Below are positions 55,763 to 64,000 of a stretch of DNA of 64,000 bases, piece after piece. Position numbers and translations under genes: made by a program. The notes beneath the pieces are model-generated. The model saw nothing but the letters and a program-made list of their open reading frames with translations. It did not search any database and was not told where the DNA came from. Within the stretch, counting starts at the first letter, position 1, and each line of letters starts with the position of its first letter. This DNA comes from Zunongwangia endophytica (GTDB taxonomy: Bacteria > Bacteroidota > Bacteroidia > Flavobacteriales > Flavobacteriaceae): NCBI RefSeq assembly GCF_030409505.1, contig NZ_JAUFPZ010000002.1, forward strand, positions 3,737,001 to 3,801,000. Reading direction: 5' to 3'.

Positions 55763-57100
55763 TTGAATAAAAAGATCGTCATACTTGGTGGTGGAGAAAG
55801 TGGTGTAGGCACTGCAATTTTGGCTAAAAAAGAAGGCTACAAAATATGGCTTTCAGACAAAGGAAAAATAAAAAAAAAGTATAAAAAAGTTCTTGAACAT
55901 CTTGATATAAACTGGGAAGAAGAAAAGCATACGGATGCTCAAATTTTTGATGCAGATGTGGTGATGAAGAGTCCTGGTATTCCAGATACGGTGCCGATGA
56001 TTAAAGCACTTCGGGAAAAAGGGATTCCTGTTATTTCTGAAATAGAATTTGCTGCGGAATATACCAATGCTGTTATCGTAGGGATTACCGGAAGTAATGG
56101 AAAAACCACCACTACAAAATTTGCAAATCATCTTTTAAAAGATGGTGCCTTAAAAGTAGGAATGGCTGGTAATGTTGGGGATAGTTTTGCAAAACAAGTT
56201 GCTGAAACCAATCCCGATTATTATGTGTTGGAGCTTAGTAGCTTTCAGTTAGATGGCATCGAAAATTTTAGGCCGCATATTGCGATTTTGACCAATATAA
56301 CACCCGATCATTTAGATCGATATGATTATAAATTTGAGAATTATATCAATTCTAAATTCAGGATTACAAAGAACCAAACAGAGGAAGATTATTTTATTTA
56401 TGACGCAGATGACGAGGTTATTACAAACTGGCTGAAAAATAATAAAGTTAAAGCACAGTTATTGCCATTCTCGCTGGAGAAAAAGCTGGTGAATGGCGCA
56501 TATATAGAAAAAGACAAAATTATCATAAAGACACAAAATACAGAGTTTACTATGAGTACTTCAGATTTAACATTAGAGGGTAAACATAACGCAAAGAATG
56601 CAATGGCAGCGGCTACAGTAGCAAAGCTACTTAAGATTAGAAAGAACACTATTCGTGAGAGTATGGAGAGTTTTCAGGGAGTAGAGCACCGCTTGGAAAA
56701 AGTACTTAAAATTAATAATGTTCAGTATATAAACGATTCTAAAGCTACAAACGTAAATGCAACGTACTACGCTTTAGAAAGTATGGAAGGCCAAACCGTT
56801 TGGATCTTAGGCGGCGTTGATAAAGGGAATGTTTATGATGAACTTTTGCCATTGGTAAACGAAAAAGTAAAAGCTATTATTTGCCTTGGTGTAGATAATA
56901 CTAAGATCATTAATTCTTTTGGGAATTGTGTAGAGACTTTGGTAGAAACTGAAAGTATGAGTGAAGCGGTAAAAATGGCTTATCGACTTTCTGAAAAAGG
57001 AGATGCCGTATTACTTTCGCCGGCTTGTGCAAGTTTTGATTTATTTGAAAACTACGAAGACCGCGGAAGACAGTTTAAAGAAGCAGTTAGAAATTTATAG
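55763..57100 (+). CDS. murD: UDP-MurNAc-L-alanine:D-glutamate ligase
   Basis: MurD adds D-Glu to UDP-MurNAc-L-Ala. The 445-residue protein starts at TTG, 2 nt after mraY, with a Rossmann-like N-terminal domain (IVILGGGESGVGTAILAKKE), the ATP loop GITGSNGKTTTTKF and a C-terminal domain with KATNVNATYYALESM and LLSPACASFDLFENYEDRG. Length and domain order are standard. Confidence 0.98.
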   Translation: MNKKIVILGGGESGVGTAILAKKEGYKIWLSDKGKIKKKYKKVLEHLDINWEEEKHTDAQIFDADVVMKSPGIPDTVPMIKALREKGIPVISEIEFAAEYTNAVIVGITGSNGKTTTTKFANHLLKDGALKVGMAGNVGDSFAKQVAETNPDYYVLELSSFQLDGIENFRPHIAILTNITPDHLDRYDYKFENYINSKFRITKNQTEEDYFIYDADDEVITNWLKNNKVKAQLLPFSLEKKLVNGAYIEKDKIIIKTQNTEFTMSTSDLTLEGKHNAKNAMAAATVAKLLKIRKNTIRESMESFQGVEHRLEKVLKINNVQYINDSKATNVNATYYALESMEGQTVWILGGVDKGNVYDELLPLVNEKVKAIICLGVDNTKIINSFGNCVETLVETESMSEAVKMAYRLSEKGDAVLLSPACASFDLFENYEDRGRQFKEAVRNL

Positions 57101-57130
57101 AATATCATTCAGTTGAACTGAAACAGCGAA

Positions 57131-58339
57131 ATGGAAAACATTTTTGCAAATATTAAAGGAGATAAGGTAATCTGGGCTACTGCCGGGCTGCTGGCAATTT
57201 TTTCATTTTTGCCGGTGTATAGCGCCAGTAGTAACATTGCTTACCTATATGGTGATGGGAGTACGTTTAAATATTTGATTGTTCATTTTTTCCATTTATT
57301 GCTAGGCTTTTGTGTGTTATTTGCAGCGCATAAAGTGCCCTACCATTATTATCGCGGCCTGTCAATTTTAATGTTGCCAGTGGTTGTTGTGTTGCTTGTT
57401 TATACGATGGCTCAGGGAACAGTAATCGATGGTGCAAATGCGAGTAGATGGATACGGATTCCGGTTTTAGGAGTGACGTTTCAATCGTCCACATTTGCCG
57501 CGGTAGTTTTAATGATTTATGTCGCCAGATATATGTCGAAAATCACCGAAAAAAAAATCACTTTTAAAGAGACAATTTTACCGCTTTGGGTGCCCGTAGG
57601 TTCAGTATTAATGTTAATTTTGCCGGCCAATTTTTCCACAACCGCGATTATTTTTGTTATGGTTTTGGTACTCATGTTTTTAGGAGGATATCCTGTAAAA
57701 TATTTGTCGGCAGTTGTGCTCGCCGGAGTGGTTTTATTCGGAATTTTTGTACTTGCAGCAAAAGCTTTTCCTGGTGTTTTACCTAATAGGATCGATACCT
57801 GGGCAAGTAGAGTAGAAAATTTTACAAATGATGAAGATACCGAGGCCGATTATCAAATTGAAAAAGCAAAAATAGCGATTGCAAGAGGCGGGATTACTGG
57901 TACAGGAATAGGAAAGAGTGTACAGCGAAACTTTTTGCCACAGTCATCTTCCGATTTTATCTACGCGATAATTGTAGAAGAAATGGGGCTTATTGGAGCT
58001 TTAGGGGTGATGCTGGCGTATTTGATGATTTTGTTCAGGATTATTATCGTGGCTACAAAGGCCAATTCGGTTTTCGGGAAATTGCTAGTGATGGGAGTTG
58101 GTTTGCCGATCATCTTTCAGGCACTGGTAAATATGGCGGTTGCAGTCGAGTTATTTCCAGTAACGGGACAAACTCTTCCACTTGTAAGTAGTGGAGGAAC
58201 CTCAATCTGGATGACGTGTTTATCACTTGGGATTATTCTTAGTGTAAGCGCAAAAAGAGAAGAAGAAAAAGAATCTGAAGAAGCAGATAGAAGAGCAGAG
58301 GACGAAAATCCTCTGGATATTTTAAGTGAAGCGATATGA
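57131..58339 (+). CDS. ftsW: Septal peptidoglycan polymerase FtsW
   Basis: FtsW is the SEDS-family glycosyltransferase that works with FtsI at the septum. The 402-residue protein has about ten membrane segments, with [14 protein letters not shown], the extracellular loop [19 protein letters not shown] carrying the SEDS catalytic Asp/Glu region, and [18 protein letters not shown], the signature near the C-terminus. It overlaps murG by 4 nt (ATGA). Confidence 0.97.
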   Translation: MENIFANIKGDKVIWATAGLLAIFSFLPVYSASSNIAYLYGDGSTFKYLIVHFFHLLLGFCVLFAAHKVPYHYYRGLSILMLPVVVVLLVYTMAQGTVIDGANASRWIRIPVLGVTFQSSTFAAVVLMIYVARYMSKITEKKITFKETILPLWVPVGSVLMLILPANFSTTAIIFVMVLVLMFLGGYPVKYLSAVVLAGVVLFGIFVLAAKAFPGVLPNRIDTWASRVENFTNDEDTEADYQIEKAKIAIARGGITGTGIGKSVQRNFLPQSSSDFIYAIIVEEMGLIGALGVMLAYLMILFRIIIVATKANSVFGKLLVMGVGLPIIFQALVNMAVAVELFPVTGQTLPLVSSGGTSIWMTCLSLGIILSVSAKREEEKESEEADRRAEDENPLDILSEAI

Positions 58340-59436
58340 GTAAAGATTTACGCATCATATTATCTGGTGGAGGTACGGGAGGTCATATCTACCCGGCCAT
58401 TGCTATTGCCGATGAGGTAAAGCGCCGCTATCCCGATGCGAAGATCAAGTTTGTGGGAGCGCAGGATAAAATGGAGATGGAGAAAGTACCACAAGCAGGT
58501 TATGAAATCGAAGGTCTTTGGATTAGCGGTTTACAACGAAAGCTAACGCTTAAAAATCTAATGTTTCCTTTCAAATTGTTGAATAGCATTAGTAAATCCA
58601 AAAAGATCATTAAGGATTTTAAGCCAAACGTAGCTATTGGAACGGGAGGATTTGCAAGCGGACCTTTACTTCATGTGGCGAATAAGCAGGAGATACCAAC
58701 CTTGCTTCAGGAACAAAATTCGTTTCCCGGCATCACAAATAAGATCTTGGCCAAAAAAGCCAATGTAATTTGTGCCGCTTACGATGAAGTAAAGCGTTTT
58801 TTTCCGAAGGAAAAAGTAAAGAAAACAGGAAATCCCGTAAGACAGGATTTATTAAATATAGATACCAAGAGAGAAGAAGCACAAAATTTCTTCAATCTTA
58901 ATAATAATAAAAAAACAGTGCTTGTTCTTGGCGGAAGTTTAGGAGCAAGAAGAGTGAATCAGTTAGTCGCTCAGCATTCCGATAGATTGAAGCAGGAAGA
59001 TGTGCAGCTTATCTGGCAATGTGGGAAATTGTATTACGAAGATTACAAATCTTATACTGAAGGAAACGTGCAGGTGCATCAGTTTTTAAACCGAATGGAT
59101 TTGGCGTATGCTGCAGCAGATGTGATTATTTCGAGAGCGGGAGCAGGAAGCGTATCTGAATTGTGTATCGTAGGGAAACCGGTAATTTTTATACCGTCTC
59201 CCAATGTTGCTGAAGATCACCAGACTAAAAATGCTATGGCAGTGACTAAAAATGATGCTGCTATCACCATTGGTGAGAACGAGCTTGAAGAGAAATTTGA
59301 AAATACCTTTTTTGATTTGCTGAATAACGAAAGTCAGCAGAAAAAATTAGGAGTAAATATTAAGAAAATGGCCTTGCCAAATGCAACGGCTGATATTGTA
59401 GACGAAATTGAAAAACTAATTATCAGAAAAGCTTAG
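58336..59436 (+). CDS. murG: UDP-GlcNAc:lipid I GlcNAc transferase
   Basis: MurG makes lipid II from lipid I at the inner face of the membrane. The 366-residue GT28 enzyme has [19 protein letters not shown] at the N-terminus, [20 protein letters not shown], and [11 protein letters not shown], with the UDP-GlcNAc site [20 protein letters not shown]. Overlap with ftsW and a 1-nt gap to murC show tight coupling. Confidence 0.98.
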   Translation: MSKDLRIILSGGGTGGHIYPAIAIADEVKRRYPDAKIKFVGAQDKMEMEKVPQAGYEIEGLWISGLQRKLTLKNLMFPFKLLNSISKSKKIIKDFKPNVAIGTGGFASGPLLHVANKQEIPTLLQEQNSFPGITNKILAKKANVICAAYDEVKRFFPKEKVKKTGNPVRQDLLNIDTKREEAQNFFNLNNNKKTVLVLGGSLGARRVNQLVAQHSDRLKQEDVQLIWQCGKLYYEDYKSYTEGNVQVHQFLNRMDLAYAAADVIISRAGAGSVSELCIVGKPVIFIPSPNVAEDHQTKNAMAVTKNDAAITIGENELEEKFENTFFDLLNNESQQKKLGVNIKKMALPNATADIVDEIEKLIIRKA

Positions 59437-59437
59437 A

Positions 59438-60793
59438 TTGAATACGTTAAGTCACATACAAAACTTTTATTTTATCGGTATTGGCGGTATCGGGATGAGT
59501 GCGTTAGCGCGTTTCTTTAAATCCCAGGGAAAAAATGTCGCCGGTTACGATAAAACAGCTTCAGTGCTTACTAAAGAATTGGAGGCTGAAGGTATTTTTG
59601 TGACTTTTATTGATGAGATTAGTGAAATTCCGCAGCAATTTAAAGATGCAGAGAACACTTTAGTAGTATATACTCCGGCAGTTCCAAGAGAGAATTTACA
59701 ATATCAATATTTCATTCAGGAACAGTATATTCTGAAGAAACGAGCAGAGGTACTTGGATTAGTAAGTCGTGATCGTTTTACGCTTGCGGTTGCAGGAACT
59801 CACGGGAAAACGACCACAACAGCTATTTTAGGACATTTACTGAAAGAAACAAATGCTCCGGTAACAGCATTTTTGGGCGGAGTTAGTGAAGACATCCAGA
59901 GTAATTTAATTCTGAAGGGTGATGAAGTTATTGTTGCTGAAGCAGATGAATTTGATCGGTCTTTTCTTCATCTTTCACCAAATATAGCGGCTATTAATTC
60001 TATGGACGCCGATCATTTAGATATTTACGGAGTAAATGAACATTTGCAGGCTTCATTTAAAGCCTTTGCAGAGTTACTTCCTGAAGACGGAACGCTTTTT
60101 ATCAAAAACGGACTTCCGCTAAAAGGGAAAACTATAGGAATTGAAGATGATGCTGATTTTTCAGCAATTAATATAAAGATTATCGACGGGAGTTATCATT
60201 TCGATCTAAAAACGCCGTCTGAAATTATAGAAGGATTTATTCTTCATTTGCCCGGCAGACATAATGTAATGAATGCTGTTACTGCTTTAGCTATGGCACT
60301 GGAATATGGAACTTCTTCAAAAGAATTGGGTGAAGCATTAAAAAGTTTTGCAGGTGTTCGTAGACGATTTTCGTATAAGCTAAAATCCAAAAGGTTTACG
60401 CTTATCGATGATTATGCGCATCATCCCGCAGAGATAGATGCAGTTTTTAGTGCGGTGGAAGAAATGTATCCTGAAATACCCAATTTGGTCATTTTTCAGC
60501 CTCATTTATTCAGTAGAACAAGAGATTTTGCAGATGATTTTGCTGAAAAATTATCGCAATTTGATGAAGTTTTGCTGATGGATATTTATCCGGCAAGAGA
60601 AAAACCGATCGAAGGAGTAAATTCAGAATGGTTACTGAATAAAATTGATAATCCAAACAAGCAACTTGTCCAAAGAAAGGATTTAGTTGCTAAAATTAAG
60701 CAAAGTAAAGCGAAAGTTGTATTGATGCTTGGCGCTGGTGATATTGGGAATGAAGTAGAACAGGTTAAAAAAGCATTCGAAGATGAAATCTAA
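59438..60793 (+). CDS. murC: UDP-MurNAc:L-alanine ligase
   Basis: MurC starts the stem peptide by adding L-Ala to UDP-MurNAc. The 451-residue protein starts at TTG and has the N-terminal FYFIGIGGIGMSALARF, the ATP loop VAGTHGKTTTTAIL, and EADEFDRSFLHLSPNIAAI, with the C-terminal domain beginning at IDDYAHHPAEIDAV. Its 3' end overlaps ftsQ by 11 nt. Confidence 0.97.
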   Translation: MNTLSHIQNFYFIGIGGIGMSALARFFKSQGKNVAGYDKTASVLTKELEAEGIFVTFIDEISEIPQQFKDAENTLVVYTPAVPRENLQYQYFIQEQYILKKRAEVLGLVSRDRFTLAVAGTHGKTTTTAILGHLLKETNAPVTAFLGGVSEDIQSNLILKGDEVIVAEADEFDRSFLHLSPNIAAINSMDADHLDIYGVNEHLQASFKAFAELLPEDGTLFIKNGLPLKGKTIGIEDDADFSAINIKIIDGSYHFDLKTPSEIIEGFILHLPGRHNVMNAVTALAMALEYGTSSKELGEALKSFAGVRRRFSYKLKSKRFTLIDDYAHHPAEIDAVFSAVEEMYPEIPNLVIFQPHLFSRTRDFADDFAEKLSQFDEVLLMDIYPAREKPIEGVNSEWLLNKIDNPNKQLVQRKDLVAKIKQSKAKVVLMLGAGDIGNEVEQVKKAFEDEI

Positions 60794-61499
60794 GTTAGGT
60801 TACATAAAATTTGTGCTTTTAATCGCCTTGGTAGCTTTTCTATTTGGTTTTGCAGAGAAGCGTCACGACAACCGAAAAATGACCGGAACAGAAGTTCATT
60901 TTACAGATAGTGAGAACTTGTATATCACGGTAGATTCAGTTAATAACTTGTTGATACAAAATGAAGAAGGGGACTCTAACCTGGGTGAAGAAACTTTAGA
61001 TTTGAATAAGGTAGAGACGCTGCTAAATAGCAACGATATGATTGAAAATGCAGAGGTTTTTCTTAATCTTGATGGAAAACTTTCAGCAATTGTAAGTCAG
61101 CGTAAACCCATCGGTAGGGCAGTCGGTAATCAGTCTTTTTATTTAGATAGAAAAGGAAAAGTGATGCCGCTTTCAGAGAATTTTTCTGCTCGCGTGCCTT
61201 TGATGCTAGGATTTAATGAAGTTAATATTTTTGAGGCATATCCGTTGGTAAGTTATATTAAAAATGATAGTTTCCTAAGTAAGCATATTACTGCTGTAAA
61301 TCGTCTAGAAAATGGGCGTTATGAATTGAAGATGCGGAAGCTCGATTTCGTAGTGTACTTTGGAGCAGTTAAAAATATAGAATTGAAGTTTAACAATTTT
61401 AAGGCATTTTATAAAAAGGCTTTAATAGATGAAAAGTTAGATACCTATAAAAAAGTGAATTTACAGTTTGGGAACCAAGTTGTATGCACTAAAAAGTAA
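60783..61499 (+). CDS. ftsQ: Cell-division protein FtsQ-like
   Basis: FtsQ is a bitopic divisome protein with a POTRA domain. The 238-residue protein has a short cytosolic N-terminus, one membrane helix (about 5-23, GYIKFVLLIALVAFLFGFA) and a periplasmic region in which VDSVNNLLIQ, VETLLNSNDMIENAEVFLNL and LSAIVSQRKPIGR follow the POTRA and beta-domain pattern. Similarity to E. coli FtsQ is low; place between murC and ftsA confirms it. Confidence 0.9.
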   Translation: MKSKLGYIKFVLLIALVAFLFGFAEKRHDNRKMTGTEVHFTDSENLYITVDSVNNLLIQNEEGDSNLGEETLDLNKVETLLNSNDMIENAEVFLNLDGKLSAIVSQRKPIGRAVGNQSFYLDRKGKVMPLSENFSARVPLMLGFNEVNIFEAYPLVSYIKNDSFLSKHITAVNRLENGRYELKMRKLDFVVYFGAVKNIELKFNNFKAFYKKALIDEKLDTYKKVNLQFGNQVVCTKK

Positions 61500-61502
61500 G
61501 AT

Positions 61503-62849
61503 ATGGAGCAAAATGATATTGCAGTAGGGCTGGATATAGGGACCACCAAGATTGTTGCCATGATTGGCAAGAAGAATGAATATGGAAAGGTAGAGATCGT
61601 TGGGATTGGTAAATCTAAAAGTCTTGGCGTACATCGTGGCGTAGTAAACAACATTACCCAGACCATACAATCCATACAGCAGGCCATTCAGGAAGCTGAA
61701 GCAGATTCTGGCTTAAAAATTAGTGATGTTGTGGTGGGAATTGCCGGGCAACATATAAGAAGTTTGCAGCATAGTGATTATATCACAAGACCAAATCCTG
61801 AAGAAGTTATAGATGCTGAAGATATTCACAGCTTATGTAATCAGGTTCATAAATTAGTGATGCTTCCGGGAGAGGAAATTATCCATGTGCTTCCACAGGA
61901 ATTTAAAGTAGATGGCCAAGCTGAAATTAAAGAGCCAATCGGAATGTACGGTGGTCGTTTGGAAGCAAATTTCCACGTAGTAGTAGGTCAGGTTTCTTCC
62001 ATAAGAAATATCGGGCGTTGTGTGAAAAGTGCAGGATTAGATCTTTCTGCAGTAACGTTAGAGCCATTAGCTTCGGCAAATGCAGTATTGAGTCAGGAAG
62101 AAAAAGAAGCAGGTGTAGCGTTAATCGATATAGGTGGTGGTACAACCGATCTTGCAATTTTTAAAGATGGAATTATAAGACATACTGCAGTGATTCCATT
62201 TGGAGGAAATGTAATTACTGAAGATATTAAGGAAGGTTGCTCTATCATAGAAAAGCAGGCAGAATTGCTGAAAATCAAATTTGGATCTGCATGGCCTGGA
62301 GAAAATAAGGATAATGAGATTGTTTCTATTCCTGGGCTTCGCGGTAGAGAACCGAAAGAGATTACATTAAAAAACCTTTCTAAAATAATTCATGCTCGTG
62401 TAGTAGAAATTATTGAACAGGTGTATTTAGAAATAAAGAATTACGGTCACGAAGATCAGAAGAAAAAATTGATCGGTGGCCTTGTATTAACTGGTGGAGG
62501 TGCACAGTTAAAGCATCTTAAGCAGTTGGTAGAATATATTACCGGGATGGATACCAGAATCGGTTTCCCTAACGAGCATTTAGCTGGTAGCAATGATAGC
62601 GAAACCACAAGTCCTGTTTATGCAACCGCAGTAGGATTGGTGATGAATAGTTTGGAAACCAGCAAAAGTAGTTTTCAGGAAGAAGCCGTTTTGAAGGAAA
62701 AAGAACCTGAGTCGGTACAAGTGGAAGAAGAAGGTCCTGCGCCAGAGCGAGAAGAACCTCAGGTACAGGTAGAACAGCCTAAGCCCCGAAAAAGCGTTTT
62801 CGATAAATGGGCAGAAAAGTTCAAAGATTTTTTAGATAATGCAGAGTAA
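61503..62849 (+). CDS. ftsA: Cell-division protein FtsA
   Basis: FtsA is the actin-like protein that tethers FtsZ to the membrane. The 448-residue protein has the phosphate-1 motif VGLDIGTTKIVAMIG, the SHS2 1C domain, DIGGGTTDLAIFKDG (phosphate 2) and LVLTGGGAQLKHL (adenosine). A Pro/Glu-rich linker of about 45 residues leads to a C-terminal amphipathic helix (KSVFDKWAEKFKDFLDN), the membrane-targeting sequence. It lies 37 nt before ftsZ. Confidence 0.98.
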   Translation: MEQNDIAVGLDIGTTKIVAMIGKKNEYGKVEIVGIGKSKSLGVHRGVVNNITQTIQSIQQAIQEAEADSGLKISDVVVGIAGQHIRSLQHSDYITRPNPEEVIDAEDIHSLCNQVHKLVMLPGEEIIHVLPQEFKVDGQAEIKEPIGMYGGRLEANFHVVVGQVSSIRNIGRCVKSAGLDLSAVTLEPLASANAVLSQEEKEAGVALIDIGGGTTDLAIFKDGIIRHTAVIPFGGNVITEDIKEGCSIIEKQAELLKIKFGSAWPGENKDNEIVSIPGLRGREPKEITLKNLSKIIHARVVEIIEQVYLEIKNYGHEDQKKKLIGGLVLTGGGAQLKHLKQLVEYITGMDTRIGFPNEHLAGSNDSETTSPVYATAVGLVMNSLETSKSSFQEEAVLKEKEPESVQVEEEGPAPEREEPQVQVEQPKPRKSVFDKWAEKFKDFLDNAE

Positions 62850-62886
62850 CGAAATAGCACAATAGAGAACCAGTAAAATTGAATTT

Positions 62887-64000
62887 ATGAGCAATACAGA
62901 ATTCGGAGACATATCATTCGATTTACCAAAGAATCAATCGAACGTCATCAAAGTTATTGGTGTAGGTGGTGGAGGTAGTAACGCTATTAACCACATGTAT
63001 CAATTAGGGATTAAAGGAGTAGATTTTGTAATCTGTAACACAGATTCGCAAGCTCTTGAAAATAGTACCGTTCCTAACAAAATCCAATTAGGGGTAAGCC
63101 TTACAGAGGGATTAGGAGCCGGGGCTAATCCACAAATCGGGGAGCAGGCAGCAGTAGAAAGCTTTGACGAGATTAAAAACATGCTTGATGTAAATACCAA
63201 AATGGTATTTATTACTGCAGGTATGGGAGGAGGTACCGGTACAGGTGCAGCTCCTGTAATCGCAAAACAGGCAAAAGAAATGGATATTCTTACTGTTGGG
63301 ATTGTAACTATTCCTTTTCAGTTTGAAGGTCGAATGAGGAATGAGCAGGCGCAACGAGGTGTAGAAAAACTACGTAGCCATGTTGATTCTCTAATTGTAA
63401 TAAATAACAATAAGCTTCGTGAAGTTTACGGTAATCTTGGTTTTAAAGCTGGATTCTCTAAGGCCGATGAAGTGTTAGCAACAGCTTCCAGAGGTATTGC
63501 TGAAGTTATAACACACCACTATACACAAAATATTGACCTTAGAGATGCTAAGACAGTATTAAGTAATAGCGGTACTGCAATAATGGGATCTGCAAATGCT
63601 TCAGGTGCAAGTCGTGCTCAGGATGCTATCGCCAAAGCTCTAGATTCTCCGTTATTAAATGATAATAAAATTACTGGTGCTCAAAATGTATTGCTATTAA
63701 TTGTTTCCGGTTCCGAAGAAATTACTATTGATGAAATAGGTGAAATTAACGATCATATTCAGGGAGAAGCTGGTCATAGTGCTAATATCATTATGGGTGT
63801 TGGTGAAGACGAGTCTCTTGAAGGTGCCATCTCTGTTACTATTATTGCTACTGGTTTCAATGTAGAACAGCAGGACGAAATCACCAATACTGAAACTAAA
63901 AAGATCATCCATACATTAGAGGATGAGCAAAAAGCGGAACACGAATTCCCTTCAAATAAACAAAATCCGGGTTCTTTTACTGAATTGCCTTTAGTTGAAG
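62887..64000 (+). CDS. ftsZ: Cell-division GTPase FtsZ (partial, C-terminus outside window)
   Basis: FtsZ forms the division ring. The first 371 codons are present. The GTP-binding tubulin-like domain has VIGVGGGGSNAINHMY, CNTDSQALENS, the signature loop GMGGGTGTGAAPVIAK and the T7 loop region NIDLRDAKTVLSNSGTAIMG. The C-terminal linker begins near EFPSNKQNPG; the tail peptide that binds FtsA lies outside. Confidence 0.98.
   Translation, partial: MSNTEFGDISFDLPKNQSNVIKVIGVGGGGSNAINHMYQLGIKGVDFVICNTDSQALENSTVPNKIQLGVSLTEGLGAGANPQIGEQAAVESFDEIKNMLDVNTKMVFITAGMGGGTGTGAAPVIAKQAKEMDILTVGIVTIPFQFEGRMRNEQAQRGVEKLRSHVDSLIVINNNKLREVYGNLGFKAGFSKADEVLATASRGIAEVITHHYTQNIDLRDAKTVLSNSGTAIMGSANASGASRAQDAIAKALDSPLLNDNKITGAQNVLLLIVSGSEEITIDEIGEINDHIQGEAGHSANIIMGVGEDESLEGAISVTIIATGFNVEQQDEITNTETKKIIHTLEDEQKAEHEFPSNKQNPGSFTELPLVE

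Overview
This window is a chromosomal segment from a low-GC member of the Bacteroidota, almost certainly family Flavobacteriaceae. The evidence is the gliding genes gldB and gldC, a SusC/RagA-type outer-membrane receptor, the str-S10-spc-alpha ribosomal cluster fused into one run without tuf, promoters of the Bacteroidota type (TTTG, about 19-21 nt, TAnnTTTG), few Shine-Dalgarno sequences and frequent TTG/GTG starts. The genus cannot be fixed from sequence alone; a Gramella/Zunongwangia-like organism is a guess.

Layout. (1) 1-1878, minus strand: the N-terminal part of a SusC-like TonB-dependent receptor, cut by the window edge. (2) 2247-19320, plus: rpsL-rpsG-fusA-rpsJ, then the S10, spc and alpha operons from rplC to rplQ, including secY, infA, rpmJ (38 codons) and rpoA. 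Genes are packed with 0-34 nt between them except for four spacers (before rplC, rpsH, rpmJ and rpsD). Three of these hold inverted repeats and one holds two promoter-like sequences. (3) 19443-27066, plus: carA, eno, a glycogen-synthase-like gene, gltA, and a pair of guanidine-modifying hydrolases (DDAH-like and CtlX), most separated by clear intrinsic terminators. (4) 27087-31558: a BCCT transporter, an NAD(P)-binding/DUF2867 protein, a tiny membrane protein, MarC and an unknown protein. (5) 31769-36485, plus: argS, ffh, a four-helix-bundle protein flanked by inverted repeats, and folD. (6) 36554-39602, minus: YkvA-like, AI-2E-type permease, VOC, Rho-N-like and RluF genes. (7) 39773-42292, plus: an ECF sigma factor with its likely own promoter, a probable membrane anti-sigma factor and a surface-barrel candidate. 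(8) 42391-49056: dnaG, a receiver-type regulator lacking its phosphoacceptor Asp, nadE, gldB-gldC and an unknown partner, engB and an alpha/beta hydrolase. (9) 49348 to the end, plus: the dcw division and cell-wall cluster mraZ-rsmH-ftsL-ftsI-murE-mraY-murD-ftsW-murG-murC-ftsQ-ftsA-ftsZ, with ftsZ cut by the edge. murF and ddl are absent from their usual places.

Most of the window is core housekeeping. I found no defence island, prophage, transposon, CRISPR array or biosynthetic cluster, and no convincing new multi-gene system. The best leads are regulatory or structural: candidate ribosomal-protein RNA switches in the spacers before rplC, rpsH and rpsD; a 10-bp-periodic MraZ operator; a response regulator with Glu in place of the phosphorylated Asp; a DnaG primase with all four zinc ligands replaced; a small inverted-repeat-flanked four-helix-bundle gene inserted between ffh and folD; and a BCCT gene with no ATG start.
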